64,000 nt of DNA from Lachnospiraceae bacterium (lineage in GTDB: Bacteria > Bacillota > Clostridia > Lachnospirales > Lachnospiraceae), in the NCBI GenBank assembly GCA_910575035.1, contig CAJTDL010000010.1, forward strand, positions 87,842 through 151,841, given 5' to 3'. The position numbers were made by a program, and so were the translations under genes. A model generated the notes under the pieces. It had not been told where the DNA came from. It worked only from the letters and a program-made list of their open reading frames with translations, and did not search any database. Positions 18,413 to 28,700 of the stretch are shown here, piece after piece. How positions within the stretch are numbered: the stretch's first letter is position 1; each line of letters begins with the position of its first letter.

Positions 18413-19129
18413 CTATTTCGATTTTTGTTTCTTCAAAAGTATCCCACATAGAATTACCGCCGCAAAAAAGACAAGGATTAAATACCATAAATTTTCAAGG
18501 CATAGGCTATTTTCCAACATCAATCGGTATCCCCAATAGGCAGGAAAAATGCGTCCTATCATTTTAAGAAAATCAGGCAGCAAATCAATGGGGAACATTA
18601 TCCCCGAAAGCATAATGGAGGGCAAAAACACTAACTGCGCAATCATCGTTAATTTCGCCTGATTTTTTATAATCAGACCTAAAATACTTCCAATGCTTAA
18701 CGACACAATAGTGTATAGAGCAAGTGCAAAAAAGAAACCCGGAAGCTGTTCTGGCAAAGTTGCTTCAAATAGTATGGTAGCAAGCAGCATTATCACAACA
18801 CAGGTAATAATCAAATGGACAAATGCGGAAAGAAACATTATAACAAGGCCTAAATAGATAGGCACCCCGTTTGCTTTATAAATTTTTTTAATATCGCTTC
18901 CGTAAGTTTCAATCAGCGATGGCGGCAATCCGATAAACGCTCCCATTGAAACGCTCATCACACTCATAGACTGTATGAGAGTATTTCTCATTTCAGGCAT
19001 AACAGAAGTAAAGATACCGCCCATAAGGAGAAAGAAAATAAGAGGAACGATATAGCAAGTAATTAACAGGGATTTACTTCGTATATCCAATTTGCACTGT
19101 AATGCTATACCATATAAAAAACCACTCAT
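18413..19129 (-). CDS. ABC-2 type transporter permease
   Basis: Membrane half of an ABC exporter. The 238 residues show about six hydrophobic segments (near 22-42, 55-75, 98-122, 130-150, 158-185 and 210-230), as in ABC-2 permeases of drug or antibiotic efflux systems. Its ATG overlaps the stop of the ATPase gene, so the two are coupled. With the MerR regulator upstream it forms a compact, self-contained efflux operon. Substrate is unknown; related operons export hydrophobic drugs or peptides. Confidence 0.9.
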   Translation of the reverse strand: MSGFLYGIALQCKLDIRSKSLLITCYIVPLIFFLLMGGIFTSVMPEMRNTLIQSMSVMSVSMGAFIGLPPSLIETYGSDIKKIYKANGVPIYLGLVIMFLSAFVHLIITCVVIMLLATILFEATLPEQLPGFFFALALYTIVSLSIGSILGLIIKNQAKLTMIAQLVFLPSIMLSGIMFPIDLLPDFLKMIGRIFPAYWGYRLMLENSLCLENLWYLILVFFAAVILCGILLKKQKSK

Positions 19130-19944
19130 TCTGCTTCCCTCCTTGCTATTTCCATAAAATGCTGTTCCAGTGTGCCGCGGTCAACTTTAATATCTAATAC
19201 ATGAATTTCCTTTTGTTTGAAATCACTAAGCAGGGAAATTAAAGTATCTTCAATATTGTCCGTTTCAAAAGCGATGTTTTCTTGCTGTGTTTTGATATGA
19301 ATAAAATATTTTTTTCCAACCTTATCTGTCAGTTCCGATGCTGTGCCGCAAAAGACAATATTTCCCTGATTCAAAATAGCTATACGGTCGCATAAGGTTT
19401 CTACTTCCGCCATATCATGACTAGCCAAAACAATCGTTTTTCCAATTGATTTGAGCTTTCGGATTTGCTTATGAAGCGAAAGCCTGCCTTCAACGTCAAG
19501 CCCTGCAGTAGGTTCATCAAGAAAAATAATATCTGGATTATTAATAAGTGCAAGGGCAAGGTGCAGCCGTCTTTTTTGCCCTGTGGACAGTTGGATGTAC
19601 TGTTTCTTTTCAATTTCTTTCATGCCGAGAGCGTTGAGCAAAGTGTAATCAATTTTTTCCCTATTCCATTTCGCAAATAGCCTTACAGCCTCCATCGGTT
19701 TGATATGAGCAGGCAAAGATGATGATTGCAGCTGTATTCCCATTTTTCCGTTTATAATAATTGCACCGCTATCATATTTTCTCAAGCCTTCAATACATTC
19801 GAGAGATGTGGTTTTTCCTGCTCCGTTCACGCCGAGCAGGGCGAAAATTTCCCCCTTTTTGATTTGAAAATCAAGTCCATTGAGAACAATATGGCTGCCA
19901 TAGCTTTTTTTTAATCCATGGACTTGTATTGCATTATGCATCAT
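19126..19944 (-). CDS. ABC transporter ATP-binding protein
   Basis: Energises the partner permease. The 272 residues contain Walker A GVNGAGKT (38-45), signature LSTGQKRR (near 128-135), Walker B IIFLDEPTAGLD (near 148-159) and the switch His in LASHD. The C-terminal 60 residues form the extra domain common in ABC-2 exporters. GAGGAGG precedes ATG 19944, and this start overlaps the MerR stop by 4 bases. Domain order and neighbours support a MerR-controlled efflux pump. Confidence 0.93.
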   Translation of the reverse strand: MMHNAIQVHGLKKSYGSHIVLNGLDFQIKKGEIFALLGVNGAGKTTSLECIEGLRKYDSGAIIINGKMGIQLQSSSLPAHIKPMEAVRLFAKWNREKIDYTLLNALGMKEIEKKQYIQLSTGQKRRLHLALALINNPDIIFLDEPTAGLDVEGRLSLHKQIRKLKSIGKTIVLASHDMAEVETLCDRIAILNQGNIVFCGTASELTDKVGKKYFIHIKTQQENIAFETDNIEDTLISLLSDFKQKEIHVLDIKVDRGTLEQHFMEIARREAE

Positions 19945-20738
19945 TTTGCCTCCTCAAAGGGATTTACTCCAAGTTTTGAAAAGTAGACTTGCAAAGCTGG
20001 CTCTAAATAGTCATTTACAATTTTCTGTCTTTCTTCCCAAGCATTTGCAGCAGCATCAATATTTCCGGCTTCTATTAATTTCGGCAGCATACCCATATCA
20101 CCGTTCGTAAATTCCATAATCAAACCCCAATATTCTTTTACAGCCTGTTGGCATTTTTTACTTTCAGGGGGCACTTGTTCCTTTTGAAGTTGAACAATTT
20201 CGTCACTCAAATGGTTAAATCTGTCCATAAAATTTAATCCGCTCTCTTTATCAAATTGACTACGGATATGGTCAAGCGTTTCATCATCGAAACGTTTAAT
20301 GAGATAGTAAAAGTCATTTTTCATTTGCAGATTGACAATAATATCTGCATACTTCTTAAAGCTGACTGTCTGCATTTGTAACACTTCTGCTTTTAACTGT
20401 TCTATTGCTGTCAAAGAAGCTGTTAACTGTTCTATTTTTCCCCGTATGATGTCAGCCTGTCCAGTAAGGGCGTTTGCAACATCCGTTGGTGTTTCTAAAG
20501 AAATGAAGCGCTGCTTTATATCATCCAAAGAAAAGCCTAATGATTTTAAGGATATAATTTGATGAAGCATAACTAAATCTTTATCGGTATAAAGTCTGCG
20601 CCCGCCTTCGCTTTCTGCTGATGGGGAGAGCAAGCCCTCTTTATCGTAGTATTGTAATGTACGGACAGTAACTCCTATTTTCTTTGCGGCCTCTCCAACT
20701 GTCATAAACCCAGGCGGTATTGCTCTGTGTTTTGCCAT
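19941..20738 (-). CDS. MerR-family regulator with C-terminal ligand domain
   Basis: Likely activates its own operon on binding an effector. The 265 residues begin with a MerR winged helix (about 10-80; TVGEAAKKIGVTVRTLQYYD), a linker helix, and a C-terminal half related to TipAS-like domains (residues 150-260, about 110 residues, helical, LMEFTNGDMGMLPKL). TipAS-like domains bind peptide antibiotics and drugs, which fits the efflux genes downstream. The start ATG 20738 has CAGGAGG 8 bases upstream; the frame extends to 20771 without a ribosome site. The promoter shows the 19-bp spacer typical of MerR control. Confidence 0.9.
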   Translation of the reverse strand: MAKHRAIPPGFMTVGEAAKKIGVTVRTLQYYDKEGLLSPSAESEGGRRLYTDKDLVMLHQIISLKSLGFSLDDIKQRFISLETPTDVANALTGQADIIRGKIEQLTASLTAIEQLKAEVLQMQTVSFKKYADIIVNLQMKNDFYYLIKRFDDETLDHIRSQFDKESGLNFMDRFNHLSDEIVQLQKEQVPPESKKCQQAVKEYWGLIMEFTNGDMGMLPKLIEAGNIDAAANAWEERQKIVNDYLEPALQVYFSKLGVNPFEEAK

Positions 20739-20759
20739 ATTTTTTACCTCCTGTGATAT

Positions 20760-20790
20760 ATTATAAATCATTACGCTGCGTCACAAGCAA
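20760..20790 (-). promoter_or_regulatory. MerR-type promoter with 19-bp spacer and central dyad
   Basis: On the minus strand: -35 TTGCTT (20785-20790), a 19-bp spacer and -10 TATAAT (20760-20765). A dyad, TTACGC-T-GCGTCA on the plus strand (20771-20783), sits in the middle of the spacer. Over-long spacers with a centred dyad are the hallmark of promoters twisted into shape by MerR activators. Confidence 0.75.
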
Positions 20791-20880
20791 GCCTTTTTAA
20801 AAAAATGGGAAAAATGACTTTAAGGGAATCAACGGGAAGGTAAAAATTAAGTGCAAGCCAAGAAATTAATGGCATATTAA

Positions 20881-21028
20881 GTTACTGACATTGATTCATT
20901 CAGGAATGCGCTGAACTGCGCATTCCGTGAGAACATGATTCAGGAGTGAGGAGCGATTTTTGCGAAGCAAAACTTTAAATATCGCCCCGAATTGTTGCTA
21001 TGAGCGGCTCCCAGGCCTGAATAGTAAC
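20881..21028 (+). repeat. Interspersed repeat, full copy A (148 bp)
   Basis: Begins GTTACTGACATTGATTCAT and ends CCTGAATAGTAAC, giving inverted ends GTTACT/AGTAAC and ATTCAGG/CCTGAAT. Contains the hairpin GGAATGCGC-TGAACT-GCGCATTCC. A nearly identical inverted copy lies at 45369-45510. No open frame. It fits a small non-autonomous element (MITE or REP-like). Confidence 0.8.
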
Positions 21029-21311
21029 CATATTAGGAGTTCTTGCAGGAAAGGCAATCTGTTGCTGTTTACAGCGCTTTTCTGGTATGGTATATTAGTA
21101 GGGATGAGGTAATGATTGGTGGAATTTGGCAATTCGGACATTGGATGCGGAAGCTGGTATTGGATAGCGAGAATGTTATCTATAAATCTATGGGCACAGG
21201 GGTGTGTCTGCAGGCTAATATTTAGGTAAATATTCTTGCCTATTTTCTTAATACGGCATTATTCCACGGGCAAGGTATAATATAAGGGGATGAAAGGAAT
21301 GATATTTATTT
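21029..21311 (+). other. Spacer before the xylanase gene
   Basis: No supported gene. TATAAT near 21276 could be a -10 box for the xylanase, but no good -35 is seen at 16-18 bp. A short open frame at 21043-21225 lacks family resemblance. Confidence 0.3.
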
Positions 21312-23654
21312 ATGAAAAAGTTTAAAAACAAAAAATTTTCAAAAATTCTAGCTCTGTTCCTCTCTGCTTGCCTATGTTCCCAAACAGCTGAAAGGATTTC
21401 AATCAATGCGGCAGAACAGCTTGCTGGCTCTGGAAAAGATCAGCTTTCATCGGTAATATTCCCAAAGGCCGCTGATCCCGCAGAATGCCAGGCGCAGCAG
21501 GAGGCGGACGCCCAATATCCATCCTTAAAGGATTTATATAGGGAAGAATTTCAAATCGGCGTAGCAGCTCCCCAACATGTTTTGGACACAGAGCAATACA
21601 GTACCCTGGTCCAACAGCAATTTAGCAGCCTTACAATGGAAAATGAAATGAAGCCTGCTTATATTCTGGATGAGGCAAAGAGCAAATCTGACCTTGCCCA
21701 ATACAAGGAAGGCGCAGCCCTGAATTTCAGCACATGCCGGGCAGGATTGGAGTATGCCAAGAGCCATTCCCTGAACATGCGCGGCCATACCTTAGTCTGG
21801 CATTCACAGACGCCAGAATGGTTTTTTTATGAGGGTTATGACACTTCCGGACAGCTGGCAGGCAGGGACCTTATGCTCAAACGTATGGAGCATTATATCC
21901 GGGATGTTATTGCATGGACAGAAACGAATTATCCCGGCATAATCTATGCCTGGGATGTGGTAAATGAGGCAGTGGAAGATTACTTTGGAGAAGGGCCGGC
22001 CCCTATGCGGCAGGAAGGGAGCCTGTGGTATCAGACGATTGGTGAGGATTTCGTGGAAAAGGCATTTGCATATGCCAGAAAATACACAAAATTATATGCC
22101 CCAGAGCGGGAAATCAGCCTGATTTATAACGACTACAATACACGGTTTCCTTCAAAACGGGCAGGCATAATCGCGCTGCTCCAGCCTATCCAGGAAGCGG
22201 GGAACATAGATGGGATCGGCCTGCAGAGCCATATTGATACCCAATGCCCCTTAGAAGGCCCTATTGGGTACATGCCGGCGGTCCGGGAATTTCGGGAGAA
22301 GCTGGGTATGGAGATCCAGGTTACAGAATTGGATATCGGCATTGCCCAGGAAGATACCTATGAGTCCCAGGGCGCTTATTACCAGGCCTTTATGGAGGGG
22401 CTGCTGAAGGAAAAAAAGGATGGGGCTGCAATTACCAGTGTGACAGTTTGGGGGCTTAGCGACGGCCTGTCATGGCGCCAGGGGGAATCCGCCCTGCTGT
22501 TTGGCGAAGGCTTAGTAAGAAAGCCTGCTTTTGAAGGCGTTGTAAATGCCATCGGCGCAACCGCATCCGTAATCCAGCAGATTCGGGATATTGGAACAGT
22601 GGAAGCGACGGACAGCTGCAAGGAGAAAATAGAGAATGCCAGGAAAGCATACGAAAGCCTGACCGAAGCACAAAAGGATCTGGTGTCAAATTATGAAGTC
22701 CTGACAAAGGCAGAAGAAACATACGGGGAATTGTCGAAACGCCCGCCAGAAATGCCGCCAGCTGCAGAGAAAATCCCCATAAGCGATGCAACAGTTTCTG
22801 CCATTTCCTCCCAAAGCTATACAGGGAAGGCACATGAGCCTTCGGTAACGCTTACTTACGATGGCAAAACATTAACGCAGGGGATAGATTATACCGCAAG
22901 CTATAGCGACCATAAGAATATTGGAATGGCGAAGGTGAAGATTGTTGGAATCGGCGATTTTACAGGGAGCATGACTAAGACATTCTCTATAACCGTGAAG
23001 AAAAATGCGGTGTATACGGTGGGGGATTATCAGTATAGAATCACAAACGCCAAGACAGATGGGAAGGGGACTGTGGCTGTTATTGGCGTTAAAAATGGGA
23101 GCGTGAAGAATAAACTGGGAAAGATTCAGGTACCTTCCTCTGTGAAGATTGGGGGCAAGGGCTTTCAGGTGACAGCGGTGGGGAATGCCGCCTTCCAGGG
23201 CTGTGGCATGGCGTCTGGCATATCTATAGGGAAGAATGTAGAAACCATAGGAAGCAGAGCCTTCCAAGGCTGCATCAGGCTGACCAAGGTAACCATAGGG
23301 GGAAATCTAAAAAGCATAGGAAGCAGCGCTTTCCAAAGCTGTGTCAGGCTATCAAAGGCTACTATAGGTGACAATGTGAAAACCATTGGAAACTCTGCCT
23401 TCAGCGGCTGTGCGAAACTGAAGTCTGTAACAATTGGCAGGAATGTAAAGAGCATCGGGCAAAAGGCATTTTATCAGTGCAAAAAGCTGCAGAAAATAAC
23501 CATCAGCAGCACAGTATTAAAAACAGTAGGGAAAAACGCCCTAAAGGGGATTCATAGGAAGGCAGCCATCAAAGTTCCAGCCAAGAAATTAAAGGCATAT
23601 CAGAAGCTTTTGCGGAAGAAAGGGCAGGCAAGAACAGTTAAGGTTGTTTCCTGA
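21312..23654 (+). CDS. Secreted GH10 endo-1,4-beta-xylanase with Ig-like and leucine-rich tail
   Basis: Cuts the xylan backbone outside the cell. The 780 residues comprise: signal peptide (about 1-33), GH10 barrel (about 70-410) with acid/base Glu219 in WDVVNEA and nucleophile Glu339 in VTELDI, a three-helix FIVAR-like segment (about 430-475, ARKAYESLTEAQKDLVSNY), an Ig-like domain (about 490-560, YTGKAHEPSVTLTYDGKTL) and LRR_5/BspA-type repeats (about 590-745, with AFQGC and AFSGC turns). The Lys-rich C-terminus ends KGQARTVKV. The GH127 protein at 33087 has the same tail, which probably holds both enzymes at the cell surface or on substrate. A weak AAAGGA ribosome site lies about 15 bases upstream. 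Confidence 0.93.
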   Translation: MKKFKNKKFSKILALFLSACLCSQTAERISINAAEQLAGSGKDQLSSVIFPKAADPAECQAQQEADAQYPSLKDLYREEFQIGVAAPQHVLDTEQYSTLVQQQFSSLTMENEMKPAYILDEAKSKSDLAQYKEGAALNFSTCRAGLEYAKSHSLNMRGHTLVWHSQTPEWFFYEGYDTSGQLAGRDLMLKRMEHYIRDVIAWTETNYPGIIYAWDVVNEAVEDYFGEGPAPMRQEGSLWYQTIGEDFVEKAFAYARKYTKLYAPEREISLIYNDYNTRFPSKRAGIIALLQPIQEAGNIDGIGLQSHIDTQCPLEGPIGYMPAVREFREKLGMEIQVTELDIGIAQEDTYESQGAYYQAFMEGLLKEKKDGAAITSVTVWGLSDGLSWRQGESALLFGEGLVRKPAFEGVVNAIGATASVIQQIRDIGTVEATDSCKEKIENARKAYESLTEAQKDLVSNYEVLTKAEETYGELSKRPPEMPPAAEKIPISDATVSAISSQSYTGKAHEPSVTLTYDGKTLTQGIDYTASYSDHKNIGMAKVKIVGIGDFTGSMTKTFSITVKKNAVYTVGDYQYRITNAKTDGKGTVAVIGVKNGSVKNKLGKIQVPSSVKIGGKGFQVTAVGNAAFQGCGMASGISIGKNVETIGSRAFQGCIRLTKVTIGGNLKSIGSSAFQSCVRLSKATIGDNVKTIGNSAFSGCAKLKSVTIGRNVKSIGQKAFYQCKKLQKITISSTVLKTVGKNALKGIHRKAAIKVPAKKLKAYQKLLRKKGQARTVKVVS

Positions 23655-23704
23655 AAAACAAAATTTCAGTAAAAAATTTCCCTATTATAAATAAAAATTT
23701 TCCC

Positions 23705-23733
23705 TTGACAGGCGAAAGGAAAGGTAGTATTGT
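23705..23733 (+). promoter_or_regulatory. metK promoter
   Basis: TTGACA (23705-23710), a 17-bp spacer and TATTGT (23728-23733). Transcription would start about 30 bases before the SAM riboswitch. Confidence 0.8.
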
Positions 23734-23772
23734 AGTACAGGAAGATTTGAAAATTCAATATTGTCTGAATCT

Positions 23773-23869
23773 CTCTTATTCAGAGTGGTGGAGGTACATA
23801 GGACCTGTGAAGCCACGGCAACCCCTCTACGGAAGGTGCCAACCTGAGCGAGCAATCGAACAATAAGAG
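23773..23869 (+). promoter_or_regulatory. SAM-I (S-box) riboswitch aptamer
   Basis: P1 is CTCTTATT (23773-23780) with AATAAGAG (23862-23869). Between them are the conserved S-box elements GAGGTACATAGGACCTGTGAA and GCCACGGCAACC, then GGTGCCAACC and AGCGAGCAATCG. The 3' P1 strand can instead pair with the terminator's 5' arm (ATAAGAGGA with TCCGCTTAT), giving an antiterminator. S-adenosylmethionine binding should stabilise P1, free the terminator and switch metK off. SAM-I before metK is well established in Firmicutes. Confidence 0.96.
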
Positions 23870-23896
23870 GATTTGATAATCTTTTTAGAAGTCAGG

Positions 23897-23930
23897 TCCG
23901 CTTATGTTGCATTGCATAAGCGGATTTTTT
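23897..23930 (+). terminator. Expression-platform terminator of the SAM riboswitch
   Basis: TCCGCTTATG (23897-23906) pairs perfectly with CATAAGCGGA (23915-23924) around an 8-base loop, followed by TTTTTT. It is mutually exclusive with the antiterminator. Confidence 0.93.
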
Positions 23931-24061
23931 GTTTTATAGGGAATGCTTTGCTGCTGCGAGGCGTTGGGATAACGGATCTTCCTATGGAACAAAAAAGGGG
24001 CGATATCTCCCAGCTATGGTTTGTTTTTAAAAATACTTTAGGAAATACAGGAGGAAAAGAA

Positions 24062-25249
24062 ATGGAAAAAAGGTTATTTACATCGGAGTCTGTAACAGAA
24101 GGCCATCCAGATAAAGTCTGCGATGCCGTATCAGATGCGATTTTGGATGCTTTAATGGAACAGGATCCCATGAGCCGCGTGGCTTGTGAGACGGCTACCT
24201 GCACAGGCTTTGTGCTGGTGACAGGAGAGGTGACCAGCAAGGCAAAAATTGATATCCCACAGATTGTACGGGACACGGTAAATGAGATTGGCTACAATGA
24301 TGCGGCAACCGGATTTGACGGGAATACCTGTGCCGTGATGGTGGCTTTGGATCAGCAGTCCGCAGATATCGCCATGGGCGTGGACAAGGCATTGGAAGCA
24401 AAAGAAAACCGCATGTCAGATGCGGAATTAGAGGCCATTGGCGCTGGAGACCAGGGCATGATGTTTGGGTATGCGACTGATGAGACACCAGAATTGATGC
24501 CATATCCAATTTCTTTGGCTCATAAGCTGGCATTGCAGCTGACAAAGGTGCGTAAGGACGGCACATTAAAGTATCTGAGGCCGGATGGGAAGACCCAGGT
24601 GTCTGTGGAGTATGATGAAAATGGGGAGCCTAAACGGCTGGAGGCTGTGGTATTGTCCACACAGCATGACCCGGATGTAAGCCAGGGGCAGATCCATGAG
24701 GATATCAAAAAATATGTGTTTGACCCGGTTTTGCCACAGGAAATGGTAGATGGGGAGACGAAATTCTTCATTAACCCAACAGGCCGTTTTGTGATTGGGG
24801 GTCCTCATGGGGACGCTGGATTGACCGGAAGAAAGATTATCGTGGATACATATGGCGGATATGCGCGCCATGGCGGCGGAGCTTTTTCTGGCAAGGACTG
24901 CACAAAGGTAGACCGATCTGCAGCCTATGCAGCCCGGTATGTGGCAAAAAACATTGTTGCAGCAGGGCTGGCAAATAAGTGTGAGATTCAGCTTTCCTAT
25001 GCCATTGGGGTGGCGCAGCCCACATCCATTATGGTAGACACGTTTGGGACAGGGAAGGTTTCAGATGAAAAGCTGGTTGAAATGATTCGGGAGAATTTTG
25101 ACCTGCGCCCGGCAGGGATCATTAAGATGTTGGATTTGAGAAGGCCAATCTATAAGCAGACGGCGGCTTATGGGCATTTTGGAAGGAATGACCTGGATCT
25201 GCCATGGGAGGCTTTAGATAAGGTTGAGGTGTTGAAGAAATATCTGTAA
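24062..25249 (+). CDS. metK: S-adenosylmethionine synthetase
   Basis: Makes S-adenosylmethionine from methionine and ATP in the cytosol. The 395-residue length and motifs are canonical: [16 protein letters not shown] at 6-21 (ATP/methionine site), [12 protein letters not shown] near 120-131 and [20 protein letters not shown] near 262-281. The frame is open from 23873, but ATG 24062 is the true start because AGGAGG lies 7 bases before it and the upstream part is the riboswitch terminator. It is monocistronic, controlled by the SAM-I riboswitch in its leader, and followed by a hairpin terminator. Confidence 0.98.
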   Translation: MEKRLFTSESVTEGHPDKVCDAVSDAILDALMEQDPMSRVACETATCTGFVLVTGEVTSKAKIDIPQIVRDTVNEIGYNDAATGFDGNTCAVMVALDQQSADIAMGVDKALEAKENRMSDAELEAIGAGDQGMMFGYATDETPELMPYPISLAHKLALQLTKVRKDGTLKYLRPDGKTQVSVEYDENGEPKRLEAVVLSTQHDPDVSQGQIHEDIKKYVFDPVLPQEMVDGETKFFINPTGRFVIGGPHGDAGLTGRKIIVDTYGGYARHGGGAFSGKDCTKVDRSAAYAARYVAKNIVAAGLANKCEIQLSYAIGVAQPTSIMVDTFGTGKVSDEKLVEMIRENFDLRPAGIIKMLDLRRPIYKQTAAYGHFGRNDLDLPWEALDKVEVLKKYL

Positions 25250-25360
25250 AAATAGATTGCTGCTTAATATGCTGAGGTGGTATGAGACTCATTTGCAGTT
25301 CTTTGGCCTGGCATATTTTGGAATAGGACAGCCGTTTTACAAAGTGAATAAGAGACAGGA

Positions 25361-25400
25361 GTAGCCGTCTGGGCAGAACCGGGCGGCTACCTTGTTTTGT
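25361..25400 (+). terminator. Terminator after metK
   Basis: GTAGCCGTCTGG (25361-25372) pairs with CCGGGCGGCTAC (25379-25390), 12 bp with G-T pairs and a 6-base loop, followed by CTTGTTTTGT. Confidence 0.75.
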
Positions 25401-25461
25401 GTAATTAGGCGAATGATCTTATGTTATTCTACAAATTCTTTTGCTCCCTTATATTCGCTCA

Positions 25462-25621
25462 TACCTACTGAACTGCGTATTTTGTGAGAACATAATTCCA
25501 GGCCGTGTATCGGAAATAAGGCCGCAGGCAAACAATTTTGCTTACTATGAGCGGCTTTAGGGTGTGTGTATCGTCAATAAGGCCGCAGGCAAGCAGTTTC
25601 TTTGCTTACCCACGGCCTTAT
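25462..25621. repeat. Degenerate intergenic repeats and long hairpin
   Basis: CTGAACTGCG...GTGAGAACATAATTCCAGGCC (25470-25505) is a decayed piece of the 148-bp repeat family. It is followed by two direct copies of a 41-44 bp block beginning GTGTATCG (25505-25545 and 25566-25609; both contain AATAAGGCCGCAGGCAA). ATAAGGCCG (25577) pairs with CGGCCTTAT (25613), so the second copy sits in a long hairpin. No gene is seen between 25400 and 25722. Confidence 0.55.
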
Positions 25622-25722
25622 GGCAGCGTTAAGATATACTTTCGATGACATCTTACGCAATGCAGCCATTGGCTGCCTTCTGCTTTAATATGGATATAAG
25701 GCGGTTGACAGTTAGAGCTGTT

Positions 25723-28700
25723 TTATTTTACGGTTATCTTTAAGGTTGCCTTTTTGCCATTATAAGATTTCACAGTAATAGTGGCGCGGCCTTTCTTCTT
25801 GGCGGTTACCTTTCCAGTGCTGGACACGGTGGCTACGGATTTCTTGTTGGAGGAATACTTAAACTGGTAGCTTGCCGTACCGCTGGAGGGAGTTGCCTTA
25901 ATTTGGAAGGTTTTGCCCTTTTTCAGGGTTTTGGCTGTCTTGTTCAGTTTAATCTTCTTTGGTGCGTTTTTCACCTTTACGGTGACCGCTGCTTTTTTGC
26001 CGTTGGAGGCAGTTGCCGTAATCTTGGCGGTTCCAGTTCCCTTGGCGGTAATGACGCCCTTGGAGGATACATAGACAATCTTTGGCTTGCTGGACTTCCA
26101 GGTTACCTTCTGGGAAGCCTTTTTGGGTGAAACCGTCGCCTTTAAGGTTACTTTTTCTTTTTTGCCCAAAGTGATGGATGATTTCACATTTAAGGTTACC
26201 TTCGTGGGCTGTGTCACGGCGGGGGCTGCTTTTACAGTTACCGTGCAGGTCTTTGTGCCTGTAGCCTTGCCATAGGCAAAGGTGGCCGTCAGGGTTACCT
26301 TCGTGTCCTTCTTGGGCAGGGTTACCGTGCCATTGTTGGCAATAACAGCGGTGTTGCTGGATTTCCAGGAAATAGTAGCTCCTTCTAATTTGCCTGGCAG
26401 GTTCAGCTTGCCAGCTTTCGTAATCGTGCCGTTCGAAAGGGCATCCGAAAAGTCAGCCTTAGCAATAATGCTGTTCAAAGTTTCTTTGTCTTTCTTTTCC
26501 TGGTCTTCGCCGGAAGCTTTTAAGGATACGCCTTCCATGGTGGGCTTTAAGGGGTTCATAAACCCGGTTTCTGCGTCGAAGGTCACTTCTTCGATACAGG
26601 TCTCCCTGTGGTAGCCCAAGCCGCTGGTGTAAATGCCCAGAGGGGTGTAGAAACGATGGTAAGCGATATAGCACTTGTCTGTGTCTGGGTGGTATACCAG
26701 TGACTGGTGTGCAGTTCCCAGCATATCGCCGGACTCATCCTTCTGGAGCAGGGTGTAACGGAAGGTTACATTTCCGTCTAATTTCTCAGCAGTGCCATAG
26801 TTTACATGGTAATTGGGGCTTCCAGTGTCATCGCAGGACCAGGTAAAGTGGTACAGGCCATTCCGTTTGATGACTACCACAGACTCGCGGAAGTCGCGCA
26901 TACCGTTGACGCGTTTTAAGGTATCCTGTTTTACTGTCACCATATCATCATTCAGCTCTGCCATGGCAGTGCCGTTGCCGCCATTCCCAAAGAATAGGTA
27001 GGAAGTGCCGTCGTCATCAGTGAAGATGGAGGGGTCGATGACCTGTCCGCTCCAGCCAATATTGGCGTCGCCCATCATTTTCGGGTAGACGATCGGCAGT
27101 TCGTTTGCCACAAAGGGGCCGGCCGGATTGTCTGCCACTGCTACGCCAATGGCTTTCCCGCTGCCGCAGGTTCCTGTGTAGGAGCTGTTGATATTTCCAC
27201 AGTAATAGAAGTAGTATTTTCCGTTTTTCTCTTCAATTGAGGGTGCCCAGGCATTGCCGTCAGACCATGGGGAGGCGGCGATGGCCACGCCCTTATCGTT
27301 GTTGCCAGGGTTCTTTTCTTTTACATCTAAAATAATGCCTTCGTCTGTCCAGTCTTCTAAATTCTCAGAGGACCAGGCGTGGAATACGGTTCCGCCCCAG
27401 CCAGAAAATCCGTCGGTGGTGGGGTAAATCCAGTATTTTCCATCGAAGTAGTCAATGTCTGGGTCAGCATATTGCCCTGGGAGTACGGGGTTCAATGCGA
27501 TTTTTGGCGTCCTGAGGGTATAGGTTTCCGTGCGTTTGCCTGGGATGGCCGCTGTGACTTGGATATCCTTGCTCAGGTCAAGGGTGCCTCCAGTATAGGT
27601 TTTTCCGTTCACTGTAACCGTTATGCCGTCAAATAAGGGTTCAAAGGACACGGGGATAGCTGTCAGGTCCGTGCCTTTACGCACATAGGAGGTTATTTCC
27701 TTCTTCTTCTGGTCAATCTGGGAAGTGATGGCTGTGTGGCTGTCTGTGCCCATGGTGTTGGCAGGGTCTTCTGGGACCGTTCCAATTGTGGCTTTTGCCA
27801 GAAGGGGCACGGTGTCAATCTTATCACCTAAGATTTCCAGCGTGGTTAAGGCGCGGTTGTAAATCTTAATGTTGTCAAAGCTGCCCTTGAAGTAAGCGTC
27901 TCCACTGTACATGGATTTGCCCAGGTAAGCCAGCAGGTTTGTGCCCATGGCGGAGGTGAGGATGCCGGTGTCCTTATTTTCAGATACCAGGATGCCGTCC
28001 AGGTAGAGCTTCATGTTGGTATTGTCAATGACAATCACTACGTTTTGCCAATTGCCTGTGGCGGCTCCGGTTCCCTTCACTTCCTGCTCTGCGCCCCAGC
28101 TGCTTAAAGTCATGGCGTTGCGTACCTCTGAGCCCCGGATGCGCAGGAAATCATAAACATTGCTGTCTTTGCCATAAGTAAAGGTAAAGAAATTGCCGCT
28201 GCTAAGGTCGGATTTCACATCCATGGAAATGGTCATGGTGTTCCGTTTATCAAAAAATCCCTTGGGGAATTCAGCGTAGCCGCCATTTGAGCCATCCAGC
28301 TGCAGGATATGGCTCTGCCGTCCCTCGTCATAAATCACTTTGGCGCTTCCAAACAGCTTGCCGTCGTCCTTGGATGCATTTCCTGTGGCGGTGTCTGTGA
28401 TAACATTTTTGCCAAGGTCATTTTCAAAGTCATAGGTGAGGACTGGCTCTTTTGCAGGATCTTCCTGTTCTCCAGGGTTGGATGCCTTATCCTTGAATGC
28501 TTCCAGGATGCGGGCTTCTTCGGTCTTGGAAAGGCGCATTACTGTTCCGTGGCGGAAACGGCCGTCCACAAAGGAAGCATTAGTAGCTGTGAATTTGCCG
28601 CTTGCCAGGTCGTCTGTCACAAATGCTTTGTAGCCGCTGTGGTCGCCCATGGCGCACCAACGCCCATCTGGAAGCTTGTATACAGTAAAGCCTTCCCTGC

